Assembly: GCA_007123465.1 (NCBI GenBank)
Contig: SKLB01000062.1
Location: 1 to 10,394, forward strand
DNA from: Spirochaetales bacterium
GTDB lineage: Bacteria; Spirochaetota; Spirochaetia; DSM-27196; PWMO01
DNA length: 10,394 nucleotides
Direction: 5' to 3'
Part shown: one piece after another, positions 1 to 5,411 of the stretch
How the letters are laid out: each line of letters opens with the position of its first letter
How positions within the stretch are numbered: position 1 is the first letter of the stretch
Program-made: the position numbers and the translations under genes
The notes under the pieces: generated by a model
Told to the model about the DNA's origin: nothing
What the model saw: only the letters and a program-made list of their open reading frames with translations
The model's database searches: none

Positions 1-332
1 AAGACAGAAGAAAGAAGATTCTCGATCAGGCAAAAGGCTACTGGGGACGCCGCAGTACGCTCTTTCGCACCGCCAAAGACGCCGTAGCCAAGTCCGGTCA
101 GTACGCCTATCGTGACCGCCGGGTTCGCAAGCGCGAATTCCGCGCCCTGTGGGTAACGCGTATCTCAGCCGCCTGCCGTGCCGAAGGTATCACTTACTCG
201 CGCTTCATGAGCGGGCTGCGGCAGTCCAATATCCAGATCAACCGCAAGGCGCTGTCCAACATGGCAATTGAAGACAACAGCGCATTCCAGTCTCTGGTCG
301 AGACCGCAAAGAAGGTAAACGCCGGATCATGA
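1..332 (+). CDS. rplT: 50S ribosomal protein L20, 5' end cut off by the window
   Basis: Reading from base 3 gives 109 residues before the TGA at 330-332. They match L20 along their length: an RKKILDQAKGYWGRRSTLFRTAKDAV-type basic stretch (split here only for description), then SGQYAYRDRR, KREFRALWVTRI and YSRFMSGLR. L20 is normally about 117-119 residues, so only the first ten or so are missing. It binds 23S rRNA and is needed early in assembly of the large subunit; in many bacteria it also represses its own infC-rpmI-rplT operon, but that control region lies outside the window. The stop overlaps the ATG of the next gene (ATGA), suggesting that the downstream division gene is translationally coupled to ribosomal protein synthesis. 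Identification is close to certain. Confidence 0.97.
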   Translation, partial: DRRKKILDQAKGYWGRRSTLFRTAKDAVAKSGQYAYRDRRVRKREFRALWVTRISAACRAEGITYSRFMSGLRQSNIQINRKALSNMAIEDNSAFQSLVETAKKVNAGS

Positions 333-718
333 TCACACTCGAGCAGATCCGCCGGCTGGAAAAGGGCGTCCACAATGCCGTTGCCACCATCTCCGCGGTC
401 AAGGGAGAGAACGCGCTGCTGCAGCAGAAACTTGCCGGTTACGAGAAACGGATAGCCGAGCTCGAAGCCCGCTTGCTCGAGTTCAAAGAGAGCCAGTCCG
501 AAATCGAACGCGGACTGCTCGCGGCGCTGGATCAGCTCGATACGCTCGAAGACGAGGTCCTCGAAGAAGAGGTCGGTTCACCGTCCGATCAGGATCACGG
601 TCAGTTCATCGCGGCCGAAGAAACCGCGCCGGCCGAACCCGCCGGCGCTCCACCAGACGAGCCCAACCAGTCTGACAGCGATGAGCAACAGTCCGACGAC
701 GAGCTGGACATTTTCTAA
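329..718 (+). CDS. ZapB-like coiled-coil cell-division protein
   Basis: A 129-residue soluble protein in two parts. Residues 5-82 are a heptad-rich coiled coil (ENALLQQKLAGYEKRIAELEARL and similar). Residues 83-129 are acidic, rich in P, E, D and S, and probably disordered, ending in DELDIF. A short coiled coil immediately before zapA suggests a ZapB-type partner that bridges ZapA-bound FtsZ filaments. Classical ZapB is about 80 residues, so the tail is an extension. The start overlaps the rplT stop (ATGA), and a GAAGG about a dozen bases upstream is the only Shine-Dalgarno candidate. Function is inferred from shape and neighbourhood: coiled coils match many families, so a generic coiled-coil protein is the alternative. 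Confidence 0.7.
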   Translation: MITLEQIRRLEKGVHNAVATISAVKGENALLQQKLAGYEKRIAELEARLLEFKESQSEIERGLLAALDQLDTLEDEVLEEEVGSPSDQDHGQFIAAEETAPAEPAGAPPDEPNQSDSDEQQSDDELDIF

Positions 719-739
719 CTGCGACGTTTCGTTGCGCCT

Positions 740-1033
740 ATGAAAATCGAGTTGCTGGGAGCCTCGTTTGTTGTTGAAACCGACGAGGACCCCGAACACC
801 TGAAAGACCTCGTGAATTACCTGCAGACCAAAATTCAGGAAGTCCGCTCGTCGGTTTCCACAAACGACGCGCTGAAACTGGCTATTCTGGCCGCGCTGCT
901 GACAACCGATGAGCTGTTCAAGGAGCGCGCCACTCAGCGCAAGCAGAGCGCCGATTCACAGCAGGTAGAAGAAATAACCCAGCGCATCCTGCACGAACTG
1001 GAAGCAAACCTTAGTCACCAAAGTCCTGAATGA
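740..1033 (+). CDS. zapA: Cell-division protein ZapA
   Basis: A 97-residue protein with the ZapA pattern: an N-terminal strand MKIELLGASFVVETDED, then EHLKDLVNYLQTKIQEV (the family's 'Y-v-d-k-i' helix region), NDALKLAILAALLTTDELF, and a C-terminal helix. ZapA binds and bundles FtsZ at the division site in the cytoplasm. It lies 21 bases after the ZapB-like gene, so the two probably form a pair in an rplT-led transcript. No clear Shine-Dalgarno precedes the ATG (upstream bases are pyrimidine-rich), so translation may depend on coupling to the gene before it. The last 23 bases overlap the 3' end of the opposing kinase gene. Family assignment is firm. The unconserved tail after the final helix is consistent with the overlap having extended the gene. 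Confidence 0.88.
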   Translation: MKIELLGASFVVETDEDPEHLKDLVNYLQTKIQEVRSSVSTNDALKLAILAALLTTDELFKERATQRKQSADSQQVEEITQRILHELEANLSHQSPE

Positions 1034-2006
1034 GCCGGCTGTCGAGGCCATCGTAGCGGCAACCTTCCACGGTAACGACCGCGGCGGCAATTCTGTTGGC
1101 CAGACGCGCACAGCGCTCGATTGACCATCCGCGTGCACGCCCGTAGAGATATCCGCCGGCAAAGCTGTCTCCGGCGCCGGTGGTGTCGGTGGCCGCTACA
1201 CGCTCGCCGGCCGCGCGAACCGTGCCCGCGGCGCTCTGCACCAGGCAGCCGTCGGCACCGATTTTCATTACAACGTGCGGCGCCAGTGTGGCGGCGGCCT
1301 CCAGAATGGCGGCGTCGGGTTGCTGGACTCCGGTCAACGACTGAAGCTCGGCACGGTTGGCAAACAGAATATCGCAGTTCCGCGGCAGCCATGCGCGCAG
1401 CGTGGCGCCGTAACGCTCGGCAACAAAGGGGTCTGCAACATCAAACGAGACCACCGCCCCTGCCCGCCGCGCCGCCTGGGCGGCAACCCCGGCGGCGCTC
1501 TCCTGATTTGGAGTATCCCACATGTAGCCGGTAACGTGAAAAATCGTGCTGCCGGCGATAGCCTCCAGGTCCAGGTCGGTCTGATCGAGCTCGCGGCACG
1601 CGCCCAGGTAGGTAAACATTGTGCGCTCGAAGTCCGGGGTTACCACTATTGCCGAGCTGCCGGTAGCCGACTGCTTGCGTGCCAGTGCGACACCGACGCC
1701 GGCGCTGTCGAGATCTCGGGCAAACTCGTCACCGAATCGATCCTCGCCGACCGCGCCAACGTAGTGGATAGAAAACTCCGCATCGCCGCGCTGCGCGGCA
1801 ATCCAGGCCGCGGCGCGTGCCGTATTGGCACAACTGCCGCCGGGCAGCCACGATACCCCGCGGCAGCGCTCGATTACATTCAACTGCTCCCGGTACGATA
1901 CCAGGTTCATCGATCCCGGCTCTACGCCGAGCGCCTCCAGATCCTGTTGTGTCCCGCGCAGGATGATATCCATCAGCGGGTTTCCCATGCCATAAATCGA
2001 ACTCAT
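1011..2006 (-). CDS. PfkB-family kinase, probable adenosine kinase
   Basis: A 331-residue protein. The N-terminal GMGNPLMDI (residues 6-14) is the signature of adenosine-kinase-like PfkB members, with D13 as the expected nucleoside/sugar contact. PGGSCANT (54-61) and VGAVGEDRFG (83-92) form the first PfkB block, NRAE (217-220) is the NxxE metal/phosphate motif, and DTTGAGDSFAGG (274-285) is the second signature with D280 as catalytic base and the anion hole. Length is normal and all key residues are present. The expected reaction is ATP-dependent phosphorylation of adenosine to AMP in purine salvage; a sugar substrate such as ribose or fructose cannot be excluded. It is the only minus-strand gene here, converging on zapA (23-base overlap) and divergent from the PilZ gene (50-base gap). 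AAGG lies about ten bases before the ATG. No terminator is visible after its stop. Confidence 0.88.
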   Translation of the reverse strand: MSSIYGMGNPLMDIILRGTQQDLEALGVEPGSMNLVSYREQLNVIERCRGVSWLPGGSCANTARAAAWIAAQRGDAEFSIHYVGAVGEDRFGDEFARDLDSAGVGVALARKQSATGSSAIVVTPDFERTMFTYLGACRELDQTDLDLEAIAGSTIFHVTGYMWDTPNQESAAGVAAQAARRAGAVVSFDVADPFVAERYGATLRAWLPRNCDILFANRAELQSLTGVQQPDAAILEAAATLAPHVVMKIGADGCLVQSAAGTVRAAGERVAATDTTGAGDSFAGGYLYGRARGWSIERCARLANRIAAAVVTVEGCRYDGLDSRLIQDFGD

Positions 2007-2016
2007 TCCATCCGCC

Positions 2017-2045
2017 TTGACTGCAATTACTCGGTAGCATACTAT
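2017..2045 (+). promoter_or_regulatory. Near-consensus sigma-70 promoter for the PilZ gene
   Basis: TTGACT (2017-2022), a 17-base spacer and TACTAT (2040-2045) match the housekeeping consensus at 5/6 and 4/6 with ideal spacing. The predicted start of transcription is near 2052, only about five bases before the ATG at 2057. It also occupies most of the 50-base divergent gap, so the kinase promoter on the other strand must overlap it (a weak TTGTTC with TAATTG at 18 bases is the only candidate I see there). Prediction from sequence only. Confidence 0.6.
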
Positions 2046-2056
2046 CGGAACAACCG

Positions 2057-2896
2057 ATGCCAGTCACTACCAGTCAACAGATAGCCGGCTATTACGCACA
2101 ATTCCAGAACGTAGAGGTCACGTTCAATAAGGAAGTTACGCGGGCTACAAACCTGAATACCAAACAGGTGTTCATTAAATGTCTCGGCTACCAGTGGCCC
2201 TGCATAATCTACTCCACGTCCCTGAGTGAAGCCAAGGTCATTGTCAAGACCGGCGGCTCGTTCAATGAGACCGTACGCAAGGCCAATAACCTGGTATCGC
2301 TGCGTTACTGCTTTGTTCAGCGCGATAAAGGCGATCCGCTGGCATTTTTTGTATCTGCCAGGATCAGCGGTTATACCCCCTACGACAAGCAGCGCAAGGA
2401 TCTTTCGTTTGTAACGCTCAGCTACACTCAGCGGCCGCCGGATGACCTGATAGAGATCATCGGCCAGTTGCTCGAGGCGGGAGTCAATTCCAGGAAGCGC
2501 AGTGAAGAACGCGTTACGATGACTGCCGACACCACCGCCAGACTCGGCCTGCGCGCCAAAGAGACTACAATCGAAATCGCCGGAGTTCCGCGGCGTTGCA
2601 TCGTCCGCGACGTCTCGTTTTCGGGGGCCAAAGTGATTGTCCTTGGCATTGCCAGGTACCTGGTCGACAAACCGGCGTTACTGCACCTGGACCTGGTGGA
2701 GCCGCAGGAGAAACTGCAGATCCCCGGTACGGTGGTTCGCTTCGAGCCGGTTGAGGGCCGCTCCGACATAGCGGCGTTTGCGCTCAGGTTTGACGACGAC
2801 AAAGTGCCGATCGCGTACAAGATGCGGCTGAGCAACTTACTCAAGACCATCAAGAACAAGCACAAGAGCGGGGGAAGCCATGCCGCAGCCGAGTGA
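2057..2896 (+). CDS. Two-domain PilZ c-di-GMP receptor, PlzA-like
   Basis: A 279-residue cytoplasmic protein without signal peptide or membrane segment. Residues 1 to about 135 form an N-terminal beta-rich domain like the PilZ-like N domain of spirochaetal PlzA; residues about 145-265 form a true PilZ domain. Both c-di-GMP contacts are intact: R148-SEE-R152 (RxxxR) at the interdomain linker and DVSFSG at 185-190 (D/NxSxxG). This architecture and length match Borrelia PlzA and treponemal homologues, which bind c-di-GMP and affect motility and virulence. The first in-frame ATG is at 2057, no good Shine-Dalgarno precedes it, and no nearby GTG/TTG alternative exists. The 3' end overlaps the TPR gene by 17 bases, implying co-translation. 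Binding is strongly expected from the motifs; the output partner is unknown. Confidence 0.88.
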   Translation: MPVTTSQQIAGYYAQFQNVEVTFNKEVTRATNLNTKQVFIKCLGYQWPCIIYSTSLSEAKVIVKTGGSFNETVRKANNLVSLRYCFVQRDKGDPLAFFVSARISGYTPYDKQRKDLSFVTLSYTQRPPDDLIEIIGQLLEAGVNSRKRSEERVTMTADTTARLGLRAKETTIEIAGVPRRCIVRDVSFSGAKVIVLGIARYLVDKPALLHLDLVEPQEKLQIPGTVVRFEPVEGRSDIAAFALRFDDDKVPIAYKMRLSNLLKTIKNKHKSGGSHAAAE

Positions 2897-3983
2897 CCCT
2901 CTGAAGAATATAGTCTATATCACCGTCCCCCCGCACCTCACGCGCAGCCTGGGCGAAGTCGAGCTGGATCCGCAGATACCGCTGCCGGTGGAAACTACCG
3001 CCAACTGGAGCATGGATGAGCTCAGCTGGGAACAGATAGTAGCCGCCATGCTGAAGATCCTGGCCTACCGGCAGGACCACGAGCACATCGGCTACTACCG
3101 CAGGTTTGTACTTGCGGCGCGGCCGACAATCGTGGACGAGCTTTCCGAAACCGGCGTTCTCAAGGCGCGCAACAAGGACTTTGAAATAGCCGAGGAGATC
3201 TTTCGTGCCCTCGCCGGGCTGCTGCCCCGGGACAGCCGCCCGCGCTTGAACCTTGCGCTGCTGGCCGAGCAGCGTGCCGAAGCATACGAGAAACTCGACA
3301 AGCCGCAGCTGGCAACCTACCAGACCGAACGTGCGTTTGAACTCTACAAGGAACTGCTGTCAGCCGACAGCGTGCTGCCGGAGGTCTACCTCAACGCCGG
3401 CTACTTCTTTCTCAAGCAGCGCAACTACCAGCGTGCGCGCTCCGCGTTTGAAGCGTTTCTGCAGTCGGATCCGCCTGAAGCCGATAAACGCAGCGAAGCC
3501 GAACGCGTCATCGGCGAGATCGACTCGCAGGATTTGCTCGATACACTGTTCAAGGAGGCCTACGATTTCATCCGTCTGGGTAAAGAGCAGCAGGCAATCG
3601 AGCGCATCCACGCGTTTCTTGAAAAGCGCCGCGACGTCTGGAACGCCTGGTTTCTGCTGGGTTGGGCCTACCGGCGGTTGGAAAAGTACGCCGAGGGCAA
3701 AGATGCCTTTTTGACCGCAATCGAAACCGGATCCACCGAGCCGGACACGCTCAACGAGTTGGCAATCTGCCGTATGGAGCTCGGCGAGTTTGACGAAAGC
3801 CGCCGAGACCTCGAACGCGCGCTGCAGCTCGATCCCGAGAACGCCAAGATCATCTCAAACATGGGTGTGCTGGCGCTCAAGGAAGGCCGGCCCGGCGAAG
3901 CAGCCGCGTTCTTCCGCACCGTGCTCGAGTACGAACCTGAAGACCCCATCGCATTGAACTACCTGCAGATGCTCGACTCCTGA
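2880..3983 (+). CDS. Soluble tetratricopeptide-repeat protein
   Basis: A 367-residue protein with no signal peptide or membrane segment. After an N-terminal region of about 85 residues unlike a TPR (WSMDELSWEQIVAAMLKILAYRQ), TPR-like helix pairs occur at about 88-121, 167-200, 218-251, 252-285, 286-319 and 321-354. The last three are clear, for example AWFLLGWAYRRLEKYAEGKDAF and ISNMGVLALKEGRPGEAAAFF, each ending near a D-P-E type turn. TPRs bind partner proteins, so a scaffold or adaptor role is likely, but no specific function can be read. A GGGGGAAG ribosome-binding site lies just before the ATG, inside the end of the PilZ gene. The 17-base overlap ties its expression to the c-di-GMP receptor and makes it a candidate partner. 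No terminator was recognised after the stop. Confidence 0.85.
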   Translation: MPQPSDPLKNIVYITVPPHLTRSLGEVELDPQIPLPVETTANWSMDELSWEQIVAAMLKILAYRQDHEHIGYYRRFVLAARPTIVDELSETGVLKARNKDFEIAEEIFRALAGLLPRDSRPRLNLALLAEQRAEAYEKLDKPQLATYQTERAFELYKELLSADSVLPEVYLNAGYFFLKQRNYQRARSAFEAFLQSDPPEADKRSEAERVIGEIDSQDLLDTLFKEAYDFIRLGKEQQAIERIHAFLEKRRDVWNAWFLLGWAYRRLEKYAEGKDAFLTAIETGSTEPDTLNELAICRMELGEFDESRRDLERALQLDPENAKIISNMGVLALKEGRPGEAAAFFRTVLEYEPEDPIALNYLQMLDS

Positions 3984-4046
3984 GCCGCTACACGCGCACC
4001 GCTGAAAAAATGGGCTGCAAAACGGGCAATTCGCTCCGGTTTGTGT

Positions 4047-4073
4047 TAAGCTTAGGGGGACAGGTGCCGATAA
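4047..4073 (+). promoter_or_regulatory. Sigma-28 (FliA) promoter of flaB1
   Basis: TAAG (4047-4050), 15 bases, then GCCGATAA (4066-4073). The -10 element is a perfect match to the flagellar sigma-28 consensus GCCGATAA and the -35 matches TAAA at 3/4 with the standard spacing. The expected transcription start is about 4080, giving flaB1 a leader of about 264 bases. It places flaB1 in the late, FliA-dependent class, which fits a filament protein. Confidence 0.8.
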
Positions 4074-4125
4074 ACAACACGGAGGAGTCCGGCGCACACC
4101 GGGTGATCCGAGCCGGCAGGGACTA

Positions 4126-4152
4126 CGCGCTATCTATATCATCGGTAGCGCG
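4126..4152 (+). other. Hairpin in the flaB1 leader
   Basis: CGCGCTATC (4126-4134) pairs with GGTAGCGCG (4144-4152): nine pairs including one T-G wobble, with a nine-base loop. It is not followed by a T-run, so it is not a terminator. It could stabilise the 5' part of the flaB1 transcript. Confidence 0.45.
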
Positions 4153-4297
4153 CAACAATCCTTGAGTGCCATCTTGGAAAACCTGCAGCGGATCATCCGG
4201 GCCGGCTCACACCACAAACCGGCAGCCAAAGGAGGTGGTAGAGAAGAACAGACAGCTCTTTTACCGTGTTTCAGGCACAACGGCCTGAGACCACCCT

Positions 4298-4325
4298 CCT
4301 CGACAGGGAGTCGAGGCGATTTTTT
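4298..4325 (+). terminator. Terminator-like hairpin inside the flaB1 leader
   Basis: CCTCGAC (4298-4304) and GTCGAGG (4310-4316) form a perfect seven-pair stem with the five-base loop AGGGA, followed after CGA by six T residues (4320-4325). It has the form of an intrinsic terminator but lies between the sigma-28 promoter and the flaB1 Shine-Dalgarno, so it would act as an attenuator rather than as a gene end. The three-base gap before the T-run may weaken it. Its loop also has the form of a CsrA site. Whether it stops transcription, or only presents the loop, cannot be told from the sequence. Confidence 0.5.
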
Positions 4326-4333
4326 CACGGAGG
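4305..4333 (+). promoter_or_regulatory. Candidate paired CsrA sites at the flaB1 ribosome-binding site
   Basis: AGGGA fills the hairpin loop at 4305-4309 and ACGGA (4327-4331) overlaps the Shine-Dalgarno GGAGG (4329-4333). CsrA dimers recognise A-N-G-G-A, best in hairpin loops, and repress by bridging an upstream site and one over the ribosome-binding site. The gap of 17 bases between the two motifs fits bridging. Site 2 alone would mean little, since Shine-Dalgarno sequences resemble the motif; the loop site is the informative part. Confidence 0.5.
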
Positions 4334-4343
4334 AAAAAACCAC

Positions 4344-5201
4344 ATGATTATTAATCACAACATGAGCGCAATGTTTGCGCAGCGAACTACCGGTCTGGTA
4401 GACCGACGGGTTCAGGGGAACATCGAGAAACTGTCGTCGGGCATGCGTATCAACCGCGCCGGCGACGATGCATCCGGCTTGGCCGTATCCGAGAAGATGC
4501 GCTCGCAGATTCGCGGGCTCAACCAGGCCTCGCGCAACGCGTCCAACGGCATTTCGTTCATCCAGGCTACTGAAGGCTACCTGCAAGAAACCCAGGACAT
4601 CCTGCAACGCATCCGCGAACTCTCGGTACAGGCCGCCAACGGCATCTACTCATCCGAGGACCGCATGCAGATCCAGGTCGAGATTTCGCAGCTGGTAGCA
4701 GAGGTAGACCGGATTGCGTCTCACGCTCAGTTCAACAACATGAACATGCTGACCGGTCGCTTTGCACGCGACACCGGCGAAAACGTGGTCACCGCCAGCA
4801 TGTACTTCCACATCGGCGCCAACATGGACCAGAACATGCGGGTCTACATCGGCACCATGACCGCACAGTCGCTGGGCATCCGTGACGCTGCGCAGGAGAT
4901 CATCACACTGGAGACCCCCGAACTCGCCAACCAGGTGATAGGGGTAGTCGATGGCGCTCTGATGCGCGTCAACCAGCAGCGCGCAGACCTCGGCGCGTAC
5001 CAGAACCGCATGGAGCTGGCGGTTGAAGGTATCGACATCGCTGCAGAGAACCTGCAGGCCGCCGAATCTCTGATTCGCGACGTGGACATGGCCGCCGAAG
5101 TTGTAGACTTTGTGCGCAACCAGATCCTGATACAGTCGGGAACCGCTATGCTGGCCCAGGCAAATATGCAGACTCAGACAGTCTTGCAATTGCTCGGATA
5201 G
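4344..5201 (+). CDS. flaB: Periplasmic flagellar core flagellin FlaB (first copy)
   Basis: A 285-residue flagellin. The conserved N-terminal D0/D1 half runs MIINHNMSAMFAQRT, GNIEKLSSGMRINRAGDDASGLAVSEKMRSQI (described from 26-56) to NNMNMLTGRFARDTGE; a short variable middle spans about 143-195; the C-terminal half has QRADLGAYQNR (212-222), AAENLQAAESLIRDVDMA and ends QTVLQLLG. The length is exactly that of spirochaetal FlaB core proteins, which lack the large outer domains of external flagellins because the filament lies in the periplasm. No signal peptide is present, as expected for export by the flagellar type III apparatus. The reading frame is open further upstream, but the start at 4344 is fixed by the MIINHN terminus and by GGAGG ten bases before. 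Expression is from the sigma-28 promoter through a structured leader. Confidence 0.96.
   Translation: MIINHNMSAMFAQRTTGLVDRRVQGNIEKLSSGMRINRAGDDASGLAVSEKMRSQIRGLNQASRNASNGISFIQATEGYLQETQDILQRIRELSVQAANGIYSSEDRMQIQVEISQLVAEVDRIASHAQFNNMNMLTGRFARDTGENVVTASMYFHIGANMDQNMRVYIGTMTAQSLGIRDAAQEIITLETPELANQVIGVVDGALMRVNQQRADLGAYQNRMELAVEGIDIAAENLQAAESLIRDVDMAAEVVDFVRNQILIQSGTAMLAQANMQTQTVLQLLG
4654..4756 (+). repeat. Two 29-base blocks identical to flaB2
   Basis: Bases 4654-4682 are identical to 5769-5797, and 4728-4756 are identical to 5843-5871. Both encode conserved flagellin cores (EDRMQIQVE and QFNNMNMLTG). The identity includes wobble positions, while surrounding codons differ. They reflect duplication, perhaps with occasional gene conversion. 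Confidence 0.7.
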
Positions 5202-5212
5202 CGCGCTATTAT
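5184..5212 (+). promoter_or_regulatory. Candidate sigma-70 promoter for flaB2 at the end of flaB1
   Basis: TTGCAA (5184-5189, 4/6), a 17-base spacer and TATTAT (5207-5212, 5/6). The -35 lies in the last codons of flaB1. The expected start near 5219 coincides with the first base of the hairpin at 5220. No sigma-28 promoter with both elements was found in 5202-5458. The match is moderate and could be chance; read-through from flaB1 is the alternative. Confidence 0.35.
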
Positions 5213-5219
5213 TGATGAT

Positions 5220-5251
5220 GGTGGGGTGGCTACTGCGGTTGCCTCCTCACC
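5220..5251 (+). terminator. Imperfect hairpin after flaB1, possible weak terminator
   Basis: Bases 5220-5233 pair with 5238-5251: twelve pairs with one wobble and two T-T mismatches, and a four-base loop TGCG. It lies 18 bases after the flaB1 stop. The downstream stretch GTCACTCTGTTCTTT is T-rich but lacks a continuous T-run, so termination would be partial at best; it may instead protect the flaB1 3' end or start the flaB2 leader. Confidence 0.4.
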
Positions 5252-5275
5252 GTCACTCTGTTCTTTGACATTCAA

Positions 5276-5303
5276 CCTCCTTGCTGATCAAGGCTGGTCA
5301 GCA
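5276..5303 (+). promoter_or_regulatory. Anti-Shine-Dalgarno segment and hairpin upstream of flaB2
   Basis: CCTCCTTGC (5276-5284) is a perfect nine-base complement of GCAAGGAGG (5446-5454), the flaB2 ribosome-binding region. Its end also belongs to a separate hairpin, TGCTGATC (5282-5289) with GGTCAGCA (5296-5303), eight pairs with one wobble and loop AAGGCT. The two pairings compete for 5282-5284, which is the arrangement of a translational switch. The rest of the 257-base gap (5202-5458) holds the hairpins listed separately and no gene I can support. Confidence 0.45.
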
Positions 5304-5411
5304 GCAGTGGGGCCGCCCGACATCAGGCATGCCGGGAAAGCCTCTCTGTTGATGGTGTACCAACGGCGGGTGGCGCGCTCACCGGCCGCTGCACTGCACC
5401 CTTGACCGGGA

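Larger units (their letters stand above)
4080..4343 (+). promoter_or_regulatory. Long structured 5' leader of flaB1
   Basis: This gene-free stretch lies between the predicted start of the flaB1 transcript and its ATG. It contains several self-complementary segments: 4126-4134 with 4144-4152, 4201-4205 with 4219-4223, 4271-4276 with 4283-4288 (TCAGGC/GCCTGA) and 4298-4304 with 4310-4316. A GGAGGTGGT at 4231-4239 resembles a strong ribosome-binding site but has no start codon at a suitable distance. It can instead pair with ACCACCCTCC at 4290-4299 (one bulged C). Four A-N-G-G-A motifs occur, at 4079-4083, 4229-4233, 4305-4309 and 4327-4331. The real Shine-Dalgarno is GGAGG at 4329-4333, ten bases before the ATG. 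A regulatory leader is inferred from this; no known riboswitch class was recognised. Confidence 0.5.

Noticed and set aside
1121..2084. Long plus-strand open frames opposite the kinase gene
   Set aside because: They are shadows of the minus-strand PfkB gene: rich in R, P and A, with no domain pattern, while the minus frame carries all PfkB motifs.
4103..4165. A 20-codon frame starting GTG after an SD-like GGAGGAG at 4081-4087
   Set aside because: The start lies about 15 bases after the GGAGGAG, too far for normal initiation, and the peptide has no run of regulatory codons.
4162..4347. A 61-codon frame in the flaB1 leader from TTG to a TGA that overlaps the flaB1 ATG, suggesting a coupled leader peptide
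   Set aside because: There is no Shine-Dalgarno before the TTG, the product is low-complexity with no recognisable pattern, and a chance open frame of this size is common in GC-rich DNA. The RNA structures explain the region better.
4134..4607. A 157-codon minus-strand frame covering the flaB1 leader and flaB1 start
   Set aside because: It is antisense to a certain flagellin gene and its promoter region, and shows no domain pattern or ribosome-binding site.
5265..5293. TTGACA at 5265-5270 as the flaB2 promoter, or GCTGATCA at 5283-5290 as a sigma-28 -10 box
   Set aside because: No acceptable -10 lies 16-18 bases after TTGACA, and GCTGATCA lacks a matching -35 and is part of a hairpin arm.
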